Assembly (NCBI RefSeq): GCF_000829435.1 | Contig: NZ_JXRP01000009.1 | Location: 496,001 to 560,000 of the forward strand | DNA length: 64,000 bases | Reading direction: 5' to 3' | Source of the DNA: Jeotgalibacillus soli | GTDB lineage: Bacteria; Bacillota; Bacilli; Bacillales; Jeotgalibacillaceae | Part shown: piece by piece, positions 16,915 through 26,742 of the stretch | Numbering within the stretch: the first letter of the stretch is position 1 | Layout of the letters: each line of letters begins with the position of its first letter | The notes under the pieces: generated by a model | Databases searched by the model: none | Told to the model about the DNA's origin: nothing | What the model saw: only the letters and a program-made list of their open reading frames with translations | Translations under genes and position numbers: made by a program

Positions 16915-17814
16915 TCAGCTGCTTTTAGATAGCAAACTTTTAAGCGCAATCCGTTTTTGACTGGTTATATAAACACCTGTAAAAACAAGTAAGCCTCCAA
17001 GAACCTGCACGGTTGTAATAACCTCTCCTAAAAGCAGGCTCAGAACGGCTGTGAAAACAGTAATTAAATTTAAATAAACTCCCGCGCTGCCGGCACCAAT
17101 TTGACGAAGGGAGGAATTCCAGAAAATAAAGGATAAAACAGAAGGGAAAATTCCCATATACAATATTCCAAGGGTGGCCTGTCTGCTAACAGGAAACGGA
17201 TTGCCCGATAAAATAGCAAAAGGAAGAAGTATAATTAAGCCAATTAATACAGAGACCGATAATGCTGCAATCGGTGGAATGCTCTGCATTCTTCGACCCA
17301 TGATCGAATAAAAAGCCCAAACCAAAATGGCTAAAAGCATCAGAAGATCACCTTGATTGTAATCCATTAAAAACACCTGCTGCAGCTGTCCTTTTGTCAA
17401 TACAAGCAGAACACCGAACAATGAAATCAGAAGTCCAATCATAGTGGATCCTGTAATTTTTTCCTTTAGAAGAAAGGCGGATAAAAGGACAATTAAACCA
17501 GGATTAATCGAATTGACCAGTGCAGCATTTACAGGAGTAGTGAATTGCAGCGCTTGATATAAAAAGAAGTTATACGCAATAATCCCCAAAAGCGTCATTA
17601 CCGTAAGAACCTTCCACTCTTTCCAAACCTTCTTCCAATCCGGACGCTCAATGAAATGAGCAATCGGAAACAATAAAAAAACGGCTATAAGCCATCTTGA
17701 AAAGGTTATTTGCAGGGGCGTCATTTCTTCTACTACATATTTTCCAAACGTATAATTACCGGCCCAAAACAAGGTGGCCAAAAAGAGAAAGGCGAAAGTC
17801 TGATATTTTTTCAT
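16915..17814 (-). CDS. EamA-family (DMT) transporter
   Basis: 299 residues, ten predicted transmembrane helices in two EamA repeats (about 5-140 and 155-290). The N-terminal FWAGNYTFGKYVVEEMTP is typical of drug/metabolite exporters; the substrate cannot be told. AAGGAGCG lies before the ATG. It stands alone between the fru operon and ywhB, with no obvious terminator of its own. Confidence 0.85.
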   Translation of the reverse strand: MKKYQTFAFLFLATLFWAGNYTFGKYVVEEMTPLQITFSRWLIAVFLLFPIAHFIERPDWKKVWKEWKVLTVMTLLGIIAYNFFLYQALQFTTPVNAALVNSINPGLIVLLSAFLLKEKITGSTMIGLLISLFGVLLVLTKGQLQQVFLMDYNQGDLLMLLAILVWAFYSIMGRRMQSIPPIAALSVSVLIGLIILLPFAILSGNPFPVSRQATLGILYMGIFPSVLSFIFWNSSLRQIGAGSAGVYLNLITVFTAVLSLLLGEVITTVQVLGGLLVFTGVYITSQKRIALKSLLSKSS

Positions 17815-18069
17815 TGGTATAACGCTCCTTGTCGCAACTTACAGAATATTGCTGAAAGATAATGAACTAACTATAACAAATGAGCAAAAGGCATTCAACA
17901 CTGTAAGGCGATAAAAGATAGGATGATTATAAGTGTAGGCTGTATTTCTATAATTAGGAAATGAGGTAAACGAAGGCGGGATAAATAGATTAAGGGTTAT
18001 TGTTAAAGGAAATCAATAGTAGAGCATAATAACGCACAGGTAACTCATAAAATATCAGGTGTTAGCATG

Positions 18070-18118
18070 GGCTATGTTCATTATGTCGCTAATTGATCAC
18101 AAAATAATGAACATAGCC
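18070..18118. repeat. perfect 15-bp inverted repeat downstream of ywhB
   Basis: GGCTATGTTCATTAT and its exact complement around a 19-base loop, 8 bases beyond the ywhB stop on the minus strand. No T-run follows, so it is an unusual terminator or an mRNA-stabilising hairpin. The rest of the 310-base gap (17815-18069) shows no gene or RNA I can name. Confidence 0.7.
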
Positions 18119-18125
18119 GTCCACA

Positions 18126-18314
18126 CTATTCTTGGTCGCTTAAACGCTTGCCGGCAACGCCGTAGTGGTTTTTGCTCATCTCTTCGATGAAAACAACCAC
18201 TTTATCTGCTGGTGCGCCTGTCGTTTCGACAACAGCATCTGTCACTTTTTCGACGAGGGCTTTCTTTTGGTCTTCAGAACGTCCTTCAAGCATTTTTACT
18301 GTTACGTATGGCAT
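18126..18314 (-). CDS. ywhB: 4-oxalocrotonate tautomerase-like enzyme
   Basis: 62 residues with the catalytic N-terminal proline after the initiator Met (MPYVTVKMLEGR) and Arg11/Arg-rich segments of the 4-OT family. The start is confirmed by AAAGGAG at the right spacing. Members tautomerise 2-hydroxydienoates; the physiological substrate of YwhB is unknown. Divergent from ywhC as in B. subtilis. Confidence 0.9.
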   Translation of the reverse strand: MPYVTVKMLEGRSEDQKKALVEKVTDAVVETTGAPADKVVVFIEEMSKNHYGVAGKRLSDQE

Positions 18315-18506
18315 ATTCATTCTCCTTTCAAGGTGGTTAAGCATCGTGCTGTGAAGCGATAATATGGTACAATCGTTTCAAGAACAGTCTGCTCTTTCAG
18401 TTTAAACGACTATGCAGCAAACACAAAGTGTTTAGTCTGAAAAATCGTGCAGTTTGGTGCAGCAGGTCTTATCTTCAATTGAGGTCAGAGAGGAAGGCGA
18501 GGCCGT

Positions 18507-19163
18507 ATGTTTTCGCTTTTTAGTAATCCGGAACAGCTTGTGTATATTGCTTTTACACTAATAATTGCATTTACGCTTCACGAATATGCCCACGCATATG
18601 TTGCATATAAATTTGGAGACCCGACCGCAAAAAATCAGGGAAGGTTAACCTTTAACCCGATAAAACATCTGGACCCGATTGGAACGATTTTGATTCTTAT
18701 CATTGGCTTCGGCTGGGCAAGACCGGTACCGGTTAATCGTTTTTATTTTAAACGGCCGAGATTAGCAGGGGTGCTTGTATCGATTGCAGGCCCGCTAACC
18801 AATTTGGTGCTTGCTTTTATTGCTCAAGGCCTGTATATGGGATTGGTGATCGGCGGGGTAGAACTGCCGCCATTTGCCATTGGTTTATTAAATACGATGG
18901 TATATTTAAATATCCTGTTGTTTATATTTAATTTAATTCCGCTTCCTCCGCTTGACGGCTATCGAATTATTGCTGATCTTGTACCAAACAATGTGAGGCC
19001 TAAGCTGACTCAATATGAACCGTATGGCGGAATCATCTTTCTCATCATCGCCATAACGCCGCTTAGTCAATACACGATTTCGCCGCTGTTTGGCACGATG
19101 ATTCCAGCTATTCAGCATACATTTGGAAAGTTCTTTGGATTATTATTTGGATTAAATGGATAA
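18507..19163 (+). CDS. ywhC: site-2 protease family (M50) YwhC
   Basis: 218 residues, about five transmembrane helices. The zinc site HEYAH sits in helix 1 (FTLHEYAHAYVAYKFGDPTA) and the third ligand in NLIPLPPLDGYRI. No PDZ domain, so it belongs to the short group of intramembrane metalloproteases; substrate unknown. The next gene's ribosome binding site overlaps the end of this one. Confidence 0.92.
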   Translation: MFSLFSNPEQLVYIAFTLIIAFTLHEYAHAYVAYKFGDPTAKNQGRLTFNPIKHLDPIGTILILIIGFGWARPVPVNRFYFKRPRLAGVLVSIAGPLTNLVLAFIAQGLYMGLVIGGVELPPFAIGLLNTMVYLNILLFIFNLIPLPPLDGYRIIADLVPNNVRPKLTQYEPYGGIIFLIIAITPLSQYTISPLFGTMIPAIQHTFGKFFGLLFGLNG

Positions 19164-19176
19164 GGGAGTGTCTTTT

Positions 19177-19692
19177 ATGAGTGAAAATAAGAAAAAAAAT
19201 ATAGGATTTAATATTATTAAAAGCGATCCTACTGATGGACACGGAGGATATGGTGTTGGCGCCTTAAGTTTAGATAACGTTTCTCCTGTTATTATTGATG
19301 TGGAAGAGGGAGAAGCAGAAGTCGATATTGGGGCTATGCATGCTCGAAGCAAGGTAGAAAAAGGGATTAAATTCACAACAAATCGTGAGGACTCTGAAGG
19401 CGGCAAACCATACTGGCTCGTTTGGGTCACAATTGACCGTAAAGCACAAGGACCTTATTATGCGGGAGTTACTGCATGTGAAATGGTCGTTAATCGTGAA
19501 AAACGACGAGGCTATAAGCTGCTGCCTGAGCACGTGAATTTAATGGACAAATCAATGAAACGAAAAATCGTGGTCGAAAAGATGGATGACAGGTCAAAAG
19601 AAATCCTGGCTGCATTCCTTAAAAACCACAATGCGGATATGTGGAAGAATTCAGAATTATTGCTTCACGAAGCGTTAGAAGTTCAAAAATAA
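19177..19692 (+). CDS. ywhD: YwhD family protein
   Basis: 171 residues, no membrane segment. Conserved blocks FNIIKSDPTDGHGGYG, DIGAMHARSKVEKGIKFT and KPYWLVWVTIDR match B. subtilis YwhD. The function is unknown. ATG at 19177 follows GGGAGTG with good spacing. It is 13 bases after ywhC, in one transcript. Confidence 0.85.
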   Translation: MSENKKKNIGFNIIKSDPTDGHGGYGVGALSLDNVSPVIIDVEEGEAEVDIGAMHARSKVEKGIKFTTNREDSEGGKPYWLVWVTIDRKAQGPYYAGVTACEMVVNREKRRGYKLLPEHVNLMDKSMKRKIVVEKMDDRSKEILAAFLKNHNADMWKNSELLLHEALEVQK

Positions 19693-19820
19693 AGCAATTC
19701 CTGAAGACTGGGAATTCCGTGAACAAATTGTGACGTTTTCCGTAAAAAAGCTTTTCCATTATTGCTCTCAAAGGGGAAACGGAGTACACTAACAATAAAG
19801 CTGCATAAATAGTAGCTAGG

Positions 19821-19859
19821 ACAAAAAAACCTCGAGGTCGCACACCTCGAGGTTTTTTA
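19821..19859. terminator. bidirectional terminator between ywhD and pbpG
   Basis: Arms AACCTCGAGGT/ACCTCGAGGTT with A-run before and T-run after, between convergent genes. The 130 bases from here to pbpG hold only a scrap of a common Bacillaceae repeat (AAAAGCGGAAGGCGCTCGCT near 19945). Confidence 0.88.
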
Positions 19860-19990
19860 TATAGAACAGCGCAGGCCGCTCGTTCACGCCCTAATTTTGC
19901 AGGCAGAGAACATTTACAAGCCGTCACCGAAATAAGACCAAGAAAAGCGGAAGGCGCTCGCTCATTTGCTCCAAGCTTAAATCAAATTAC

Positions 19991-22060
19991 TCACAACAAA
20001 TCCTCCAGCCATATGTGCTCCGGGGGTTCTGGTGTATCCGCAGGTGTCATCACTGGTTCTCCTGGAGGAGTCGTATCTGCCTCGCTTGAGCATGCTTCGA
20101 GCGGCTCTGTACGGTCTAGGAAATAAGCGGAGCGAGGGCTTCCGCATTGCTCTGAAGCTAATAACCCGCTATGTGGATCCATATCAACCGCTATAACGCC
20201 TTTCGGAGGAACAAAATACTCCTTCTTCAATCCTTTAAGTGCCCGCTCCATAAATCGAATCCACACTGTTTTGGCAACCGCTTTATCGTCATTTAATGTA
20301 ATTTCTTTTCCCTCATCATAGCCTGTCCAAATGCCTGCGTTAAGAGAAGGGGAAAACCCGATCATCCATTGATCTGTATTGGTCGTACCTGATTTTGCAG
20401 CGTACTCCCTTGTTTTTTCCTGTAGTAATGTAATTCCTGTAACCGTGGAATAATCATTTAATGCAGGATCAAATGTCCCTGTCAGCATATGGGCCATGAT
20501 AAAGGCAATTTTGGAATTAATGACTTCCTTTTGCTTATTTTTATGTTCATAAATCACCGTGCCATCCGCTGTTTCAACCTTTCTTACAAATACAGGCTTC
20601 GTCTGATTGCCGCCATTTGCGAAAATATTATAGGCGTTGATCATTTCGATGGGCACAACCTCCGATGTCCCGAGCGCAGCGGATGGCACATCCTCGATGG
20701 GTGTGTGCAGGCCAAATCGTTTCCTAATTTGATTCAAAACATCCTCACCTAAAAATAAATGGGTTTTTACGGCGTAAATATTATCTGAAATCGCAATTGC
20801 CTGTGCAAGCGTAATCGCATCATTGGCATATTTGTGATTAAAATTTTGAGGAGAATATTCCCCTCGCCCTTCATCAAATGTAAAGGTAGTAGGTTCACTG
20901 CGCATGGTGGTAGCTGGCGTGAATCCATGCTCAAGCGCTGCTGTATAAAGCAGGGGCTTTATCGTTGATCCGGGCTGCCTCTTTGCTTGTGTCATACGGT
21001 TAAACGGACTGTTGTCATAATTTCTACCGCCAATTAATGCTTCTACATATCCAGTATTTGGGTCCATGGCGGTCATTGCGATCTCAATTTCTGAATCTTT
21101 GGGTACAGCCTCCTGTACGACTTCCTCTGCGATTGTCTGCTTTTCCATGTCCAGTGTTGTGTAGATTTTTAGGCCGCCGTATTTTAAATAGTGGGGTTCA
21201 ATTCCAATTTCATTTTCAAGCTCTGCCCAAACGGCATCCTGGAAGTAAGGAGCGATCCCTCTTGCCGTGTGAGGATGCTGTCCGATAATGGTCAGTGGTT
21301 CATCCTTTGCTTCATCAGCAGCCCCTTGTGTAATCATTCCCGTTTCTACCATTGATGCTAAAATGAGTTCTTGCCGTTCTTTGGATCTAACAAAATGATC
21401 AACGGGCGAATAGCCAGAGGGTGATTTAGGGATTCCTGCCAATAATGCAGCTTGTGCGAGAGATAGCTTGTCTGCTGGTACTCCGAAATAATACTGGCTG
21501 GCAGCTTCTACACCATATGCCCCGTGCCCATAATAGATTGTATTTAAATAGCCTTCTAAAATAGTCTCCTTATTATAATTCCACTCAAGACGAACAGTAT
21601 AAAGTGCTTCATTTATTTTTCTCGTCCATGTTTTGTCATGTGAGAGAAAGAGATTACGTGCATATTGCTGCGTAATTGTACTTGCGCCTTGGACCATGGA
21701 CATGGCTTTGATATCAGCAACCGCTGCCCCTGCTATTCGCTTGTAGTCAAACCCGCTATGATCGTAAAACTTCCGATCTTCAATCGCAAGAGTGGCGTTA
21801 ATCATGTCAGGTGCTATATTTTCAAGAGGCTCCCAGTATCTTTTTTCTCCTGAATGACGCTCTCCAATGGGTTCATCATCAGCAGAATAAAGTAAGGTTG
21901 ATTGACTAACAGCTACAGAAGGAGGTCCTGTTGTTTTTGCATACAAATAAATTCCTGCCATCAAGACACTATAAAGTGCTATCAGTGCAACAGAGGCTAG
22001 GAGACTCCATCTCATGACTTTTCCCCATTTTCTTTTTTTACGTCTTGACAATCTGTCCAC
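19991..22060 (-). CDS. pbpG: class A penicillin-binding protein, PbpG type
   Basis: 689 residues. A cytoplasmic basic N-terminus and one membrane anchor (about residues 15-40) precede a glycosyltransferase GT51 domain with ATLAIEDRKFYDHSGFDYKRI and GASTITQQYARNLFL. The transpeptidase follows with SxxK in QPGSTIKP, SxN as SDN in AISDNIYAVK, and KSGT. The C-terminus is Pro/Thr-rich. In B. subtilis PbpG (YwhE) acts in spore peptidoglycan synthesis from the forespore. I prefer GTG at 22060 because GAGGTG lies 8 bases upstream; a GTG three codons earlier overlaps that site. Confidence 0.93.
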   Translation of the reverse strand: MDRLSRRKKRKWGKVMRWSLLASVALIALYSVLMAGIYLYAKTTGPPSVAVSQSTLLYSADDEPIGERHSGEKRYWEPLENIAPDMINATLAIEDRKFYDHSGFDYKRIAGAAVADIKAMSMVQGASTITQQYARNLFLSHDKTWTRKINEALYTVRLEWNYNKETILEGYLNTIYYGHGAYGVEAASQYYFGVPADKLSLAQAALLAGIPKSPSGYSPVDHFVRSKERQELILASMVETGMITQGAADEAKDEPLTIIGQHPHTARGIAPYFQDAVWAELENEIGIEPHYLKYGGLKIYTTLDMEKQTIAEEVVQEAVPKDSEIEIAMTAMDPNTGYVEALIGGRNYDNSPFNRMTQAKRQPGSTIKPLLYTAALEHGFTPATTMRSEPTTFTFDEGRGEYSPQNFNHKYANDAITLAQAIAISDNIYAVKTHLFLGEDVLNQIRKRFGLHTPIEDVPSAALGTSEVVPIEMINAYNIFANGGNQTKPVFVRKVETADGTVIYEHKNKQKEVINSKIAFIMAHMLTGTFDPALNDYSTVTGITLLQEKTREYAAKSGTTNTDQWMIGFSPSLNAGIWTGYDEGKEITLNDDKAVAKTVWIRFMERALKGLKKEYFVPPKGVIAVDMDPHSGLLASEQCGSPRSAYFLDRTEPLEACSSEADTTPPGEPVMTPADTPEPPEHIWLEDLL

Positions 22061-22376
22061 TGAGAACACCTCATTTGTCGTTTACGTCTAGTATGTGGTG
22101 GCGTGGAGCTTTTTAAACGTTTGATCAAGGATTGTTTTAGGTTAGAATGATCAGTATGGATCGTCTGTTTTGATTGTTTTTAGAAGTGAATATACAATGT
22201 TCGACAAGATTCATAAAATAGCTATTGAATTTTTAATGAATTTCTCTATACTTTTCCTCATGCGCATTTTTTTTGCGGTAGAGTTGAAAAGAAAACATAA
22301 TGCTATTTTTAAGGACAATATTAACGTTTCGGACACATGTCTTTAGGATAAAGTACGAAGAAAAAGGAGAATGATC
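22061..22376. other. divergent promoter region pbpG/speE
   Basis: 315 bases, A/T rich, between divergent genes. Several weak TTGAAA and TATAAT-like words are present (for example TTGAAA near 22285), but no pair has good spacing and I see no clear operator, riboswitch or terminator. Confidence 0.4.
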
Positions 22377-23207
22377 ATGGCAGGATTTTGGTTTACTGAA
22401 AAACAAACTGAGAACTTTGGTATAACAATGAAAATTAACAAAACACTACACACTGAAAAAACGGAATTTCAGCAGCTCGATATGGCTGAAACAGCTGAAT
22501 GGGGCAACATGCTCTTCTTGGACGGCATGGTCATGACTTCTCAGCGTGATGAGTTTGTTTATCATGAAATGGTGGCACATATACCATTGTTTACGCACCC
22601 AAAACCAGAAAACGTATTGGTTGTTGGCGGCGGTGACGGCGGTGTTATTCGCGAAGTGCTAAAGCATCCATCTGTTAAAAAAGCAACGCTTGTTGAAATT
22701 GATGGAAAAGTAATCGAGTACTCAAAAAAATACCTTCCTGAAATTGCAGGTGATTTAGAGGATGCGCGTGTTGAAGTGAAGGTTGGCGATGGTTTTCTTC
22801 ATATTGCTGAAAGTGAAAATGAATATGATGCGATCATGGTGGATTCAACAGAGCCTGTTGGACCAGCTGTTAATCTATTTACAAAAGGCTTTTATGCCGG
22901 AATCTCGAAAGCACTAAAAGAAGACGGAATTTTTGTTGCACAATCAGACAACCCATGGTTCAAAGCGGATCTTATCCGTCAGGTGATGTCTGATGTAAAA
23001 GAAATCTTCCCGATTACACGCCTTTACACAGCGAATATCCCAACATATCCAAGCGGTCTTTGGGCGTTTACACTTGGTTCAAAAAAGTATGATCCACTTG
23101 AAGTAAGGGAAGAGCGTTTCCATGAAATTGACACGAAGTACTATACAAAAGAGCTTCATAACGCTTCATTTGTACTGCCAAAATTTGTTCGTGATCTAAC
23201 AGAGTAA
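22377..23207 (+). CDS. speE: spermidine synthase
   Basis: Transfers aminopropyl from decarboxylated SAM to putrescine. 276 residues, with [18 protein letters not shown] (SAM/dcSAM-binding loop), [20 protein letters not shown] (catalytic Asp) and AQSDNPWFK. The ATG at 22377 fits AAGGAGA; an ATG two codons earlier is too close. It forms the speE-speB pair with the next gene, 13 bases away. Confidence 0.96.
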   Translation: MAGFWFTEKQTENFGITMKINKTLHTEKTEFQQLDMAETAEWGNMLFLDGMVMTSQRDEFVYHEMVAHIPLFTHPKPENVLVVGGGDGGVIREVLKHPSVKKATLVEIDGKVIEYSKKYLPEIAGDLEDARVEVKVGDGFLHIAESENEYDAIMVDSTEPVGPAVNLFTKGFYAGISKALKEDGIFVAQSDNPWFKADLIRQVMSDVKEIFPITRLYTANIPTYPSGLWAFTLGSKKYDPLEVREERFHEIDTKYYTKELHNASFVLPKFVRDLTE

Positions 23208-23220
23208 GGGAGGAATAAAC

Positions 23221-24093
23221 ATGCGCTTTGATGAAGCTTATTCAGGAAACGTATTTATTAAAAGCAAACCTTCCTATAAAGAGAGCCAGGCAGTTATCTA
23301 TGGCATGCCGATGGACTGGACAGTCAGCTACCGTCCAGGATCCCGTTTTGGGCCAACGCGTATTCGTGAAGTATCCATTGGTCTTGAGGAGTATAGCCCT
23401 TACCTGGACAGAGATCTTGATGATGTGAACTACTTTGATGCAGGGGATATTCCGCTTCCGTTTGGTAATCCGCAAAAAAGTATTGAGGTCATTGAGGACT
23501 ATATCGATCAGTTGATGGCTGACGGGAAATTTCCGCTTGGAATGGGCGGCGAACATCTTGTTTCATGGCCAGTCATGAAGGCAGTTGCGAAAAAATACAC
23601 GGATTTAGCCATCATTCATTTTGATGCGCATACGGACCTGCGAGAAGAATATGAGGGAGAGCCGCTTTCTCACTCTACTCCTATTCGAAAAATAGCAGAG
23701 CATATTGGACCGAAAAACGTCTATTCCTTTGGCATTCGTTCTGGAATGAAAGAAGAATTTGAATGGGCAAAGGAAAATGGTATGCATATCTCGAAATTTG
23801 AAGTGCTGGAGCCGTTAAAAGAAATTCTTCCAACCCTTGCTGGACGTCCCGTGTATGTCACGATTGATATTGATGTACTGGACCCAGCACATGCTCCTGG
23901 TACTGGTACTGTGGATGCTGGCGGCATTACATCACGAGAATTGCTTGGCGCCATCCACGCGATTGCAGGATCTGAAGTGAACGTAGTAGGCGGCGATCTT
24001 GTAGAAGTAGCACCTATTTACGATCCATCTGAGCAAACGGCCAACACGGCTAGCAAGCTGATGCGTGAAATGCTTTTAGGCTGGGTGAAATAA
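23221..24093 (+). CDS. speB: agmatinase
   Basis: Hydrolyses agmatine to putrescine and urea, supplying SpeE. 290 residues, ureohydrolase fold. Binuclear manganese ligands are visible in GMGGEH, HFDAHTDLR and TIDIDVLDPAHAPGTGT. Strong AGGGAGG site. The operon order speE-speB is that of B. subtilis. Confidence 0.97.
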   Translation: MRFDEAYSGNVFIKSKPSYKESQAVIYGMPMDWTVSYRPGSRFGPTRIREVSIGLEEYSPYLDRDLDDVNYFDAGDIPLPFGNPQKSIEVIEDYIDQLMADGKFPLGMGGEHLVSWPVMKAVAKKYTDLAIIHFDAHTDLREEYEGEPLSHSTPIRKIAEHIGPKNVYSFGIRSGMKEEFEWAKENGMHISKFEVLEPLKEILPTLAGRPVYVTIDIDVLDPAHAPGTGTVDAGGITSRELLGAIHAIAGSEVNVVGGDLVEVAPIYDPSEQTANTASKLMREMLLGWVK

Positions 24094-24100
24094 TTCATGT

Positions 24101-24132
24101 AACAAGTCTGGCTGCAGGGCCAGACTTGTTTT
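24101..24132 (+). terminator. rho-independent terminator of speE-speB
   Basis: Arms AACAAGTCTGGC/GCCAGACTTGTT, 6-base loop, T-rich tail. Confidence 0.9.
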
Positions 24133-24332
24133 GTATTTATACTGCGTAAAAAAGCGACAAGCATCGATCAAATTCGTTGATCTAGGCTGTTCTGACATTG
24201 CATTTTCACGCAAAGATTTTTATAATAGAAAAGTTAGAAATTTACGGTATGTGCAACGATCCATGCTGTTGTCTAAGACAGCTGACAGAATGGATGGTTG
24301 TTCACATAGACCGTTGTAAAGGAGTGGGTTTT

Positions 24333-24776
24333 GTGACTGATGCATCCGTCTCAACCCCTGTGGATATAAAGTTAACAACTGTTGTTTCTCAAACGGATGG
24401 TTCACGAGAAGAATTCAGCTTCACCTCAACGGGGGAATGGATTCAAAAAAACAACGTGAATTTTTTAAAATATAATGAAGTGCAGGAAGCAGGAACGGTT
24501 CGTACCATTGTAAAGATGGAGAAAGAAAATGCTCTGATTTTAAGAAATGGTGCGCTTAAAATGAGGCTGGCGTTTCAAACAGGAGGGCAAATGGCAGGCT
24601 CCTATGACACGGAACACGGCGCGATTGCACTCGTAACAGATACACAATCCATACAGCACAATACACCAAGCGACATACCAGGAAAATTCCATCTGAAGTA
24701 CACGCTTGAAATGACAGGCAATAAGGTTGGTACTTACACAATGACGATTGAATATAAGGAGGCACCTAAACAATGA
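24333..24776 (+). CDS. ywiB: YwiB family (DUF1934) beta-barrel protein
   Basis: 147 residues, mostly predicted beta strand, with [21 protein letters not shown] and [18 protein letters not shown] matching the small calycin-like YwiB family. Function unknown. A GTG start 8 bases after GGAG (24321) gives the usual family length; the upstream open frame of 45 codons has unlikely composition. The stop overlaps the argS ATG (ATGA), a coupling kept in B. subtilis. Confidence 0.85.
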   Translation: MTDASVSTPVDIKLTTVVSQTDGSREEFSFTSTGEWIQKNNVNFLKYNEVQEAGTVRTIVKMEKENALILRNGALKMRLAFQTGGQMAGSYDTEHGAIALVTDTQSIQHNTPSDIPGKFHLKYTLEMTGNKVGTYTMTIEYKEAPKQ

Positions 24777-26446
24777 CAACAATCTCCCAGCAAGTGCAGG
24801 AAAACTTAAAGGAAGAAATAAAGCAGGCCGTTTTAAAAGCGGGATTAGCAGCAGAAGAGCAGCTGCCGGAGTTGGTTCTTGAAACACCTAAAGACAAGGC
24901 AAACGGCGATTACTCTACAAACATGGCCATGCAGCTTGCGCGTATTGCCAAAAAAGCCCCTCGTGCGATTGCAGAAGCGCTAGTCGAGCATTTTGATTCT
25001 TCTAAGGCATCCATCCAAAAAATCGATATTGCCGGCCCTGGATTTATCAACTTTTATATGGATAACAGCTACTTAACGGATTTAATTCCTGCGATTATTA
25101 CAGCAGGTGATGCTTATGGAGAATCAAACACAGGAGAGGGACAAAAGGTTCAAATTGAGTTTGTATCCGCGAATCCAACGGGCGATCTTCATCTTGGTCA
25201 TGCACGAGGAGCAGCTGTAGGTGATTCACTATGTAACGTACTCGCGAAATCAGGCTTTGAGGTGACACGTGAATACTACATAAATGATGCAGGTAATCAG
25301 ATTCATAATCTTGCATTATCAGTGGAGGCCCGTTACTTCCAGGCGCTTGGACAAGACAAGGAAATGCCTGAAGACGGCTATCACGGACAAGATATTATTG
25401 GCATTGCGAAACGATTGGCTGAGGAGTTTGGCGATCGCTATACGCAAGTTTCCGATGAAGAGCGCTATGAATTTTTCCGTGAATACGGCTTGAAGTATGA
25501 GCTTCAAAAGCTCCAAGATGATCTTGAAGCATTCCGTGTCCCGTTTGATGTATGGTTTTCAGAAACCTCTCTTTATAAAAATGGAAAAATTGATGCAGCG
25601 CTTGAGGTGCTGAAAGAGCGCGGTCACGTTTATGAACAAGATGGGGCAACCTGGTTCCGTTCAACGGAGCTCGGCGATGACAAGGATCGCGTATTAATCA
25701 AAAACGATGGCTCTTACACGTATTTAACACCTGACTTAGCCTATCATCGCGATAAATTTGAGCGCGGCTTTAACAAAGTCATCAACATTTGGGGAGCAGA
25801 CCATCACGGCTATATTCCTCGTATGAAAGCGGCGGTTGAAGCTCTTGGATACAACCGCGAGGATCTGGAGGTTTCCATCATCCAGATGGTTCAGCTGTAT
25901 AAAGACGGCGAAAAAATGAAAATGAGTAAACGTACTGGTAAAGCTGTAACCATGCGCGAGCTTGTAGATGAAGTAGGTCTTGATGCAGTTCGTTATTTCT
26001 TTGCGATGCGCAGCGGCGATTCTCATATGGATTTTGATTTGGATTTAGCTGTATCTCAATCCAATGAAAACCCAGTTTATTATGCACAATACGCACATGC
26101 GCGAATCTGCAGCATCCTGCGTCAAGGCGAGGAAAAAGCTTTGGATACCAGCGGATCAGCGGACCTTTCTCTAATTGGTACAGAAAAAGAAGTTGACCTG
26201 TTGAAAAAGCTAGGCGATTTCCCGCAGGTGGTTAGTGACGCAGCCGTCATGCGTACACCGCACAGAATTGCTACCTACATTAACGAGCTTGCTTCAGTAT
26301 TTCACAGCTTCTACAATTCAAATAAAGTATTGGATACGGATGAGCCGGAACTTTCAAAAGCACGTCTAAAGCTAATTGAAGCCGTTCGCATAACCGTTAA
26401 AAATGCTCTTGCCCTGATTGGCGTAGAAGCACCGGATAAAATGTAA
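24773..26446 (+). CDS. argS: arginyl-tRNA synthetase
   Basis: 557 residues, class I. The ATP-binding HIGH motif reads HLGH (residues 140-143, in [13 protein letters not shown]) and KMSKR is KMSKRTG. An N-terminal tRNA D-loop-binding Add-1 domain and a C-terminal anticodon-binding helical domain are both present. The GTP of Arg-tRNA supply is not regulated by any T-box here. It marks the last gene before B. subtilis synteny is broken. Confidence 0.97.
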   Translation: MTTISQQVQENLKEEIKQAVLKAGLAAEEQLPELVLETPKDKANGDYSTNMAMQLARIAKKAPRAIAEALVEHFDSSKASIQKIDIAGPGFINFYMDNSYLTDLIPAIITAGDAYGESNTGEGQKVQIEFVSANPTGDLHLGHARGAAVGDSLCNVLAKSGFEVTREYYINDAGNQIHNLALSVEARYFQALGQDKEMPEDGYHGQDIIGIAKRLAEEFGDRYTQVSDEERYEFFREYGLKYELQKLQDDLEAFRVPFDVWFSETSLYKNGKIDAALEVLKERGHVYEQDGATWFRSTELGDDKDRVLIKNDGSYTYLTPDLAYHRDKFERGFNKVINIWGADHHGYIPRMKAAVEALGYNREDLEVSIIQMVQLYKDGEKMKMSKRTGKAVTMRELVDEVGLDAVRYFFAMRSGDSHMDFDLDLAVSQSNENPVYYAQYAHARICSILRQGEEKALDTSGSADLSLIGTEKEVDLLKKLGDFPQVVSDAAVMRTPHRIATYINELASVFHSFYNSNKVLDTDEPELSKARLKLIEAVRITVKNALALIGVEAPDKM

Positions 26447-26452
26447 GATAGG

Positions 26453-26482
26453 CTGTCCCGCTTAAGTGGGGCAGTTTTTTTA
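26453..26482 (+). terminator. rho-independent terminator of argS
   Basis: CTGTCCC/GGGGCAG with an 8-base loop and seven Ts. Confidence 0.85.
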
Positions 26483-26537
26483 TGAATCTCTATTTATAAA
26501 GCTGTGTTAAAGATAATTGTTAATTTTTGGCGCGATG

Positions 26538-26664
26538 TTGATTGGAGCGGATACGTGAGACTCCTGCTTAGAAAAGCGAGTAGAAGGGAGACCCCCACAG
26601 GTGCATAGCGCCGAGGAGGCTCCCTGGCCGCCCGCGGAAAGCGAACGCCTGAAGCGGAAATCAA
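26538..26664 (+). repeat. MITE-like dispersed repeat, copy R3 (full length)
   Basis: 127-bp core from TTGATTGGAGCGGATACG to GCCTGAAGCGGAAATCAA, with GC-rich internal inverted blocks (GAGACTCCTGC, GGGAGACCCCCACAGG, GCCGAGGAGGCTCC). It is enclosed by outer inverted arms CTGTGTTAAA (about 26503) and TTTAACACAG (about 26675), so the whole unit is about 190 bp. No reading frame of its own is credible. Confidence 0.88.
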
Positions 26665-26742
26665 CAAGCAAGTTTAACACAGTCTTTTATAAAAAGGATT
26701 TTTCTATCTCTTCTCGAATGTATGTATTTGGGAGGCGCTCCA

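Noticed and set aside
19925-19965. Possible sixth copy of the repeat family
   Set aside because: Only about 20 bases (AAAAGCGGAAGGCGCTCGCT) resemble a Bacillaceae repeat; the diagnostic blocks and ends of R1-R5 are absent.
24198-24332. Longer ywiB with 45 extra N-terminal residues
   Set aside because: The extension has a Cys-rich, unlikely composition and no ribosome binding site, while the GTG at 24333 has AAAGGAG at ideal spacing and gives the family length.
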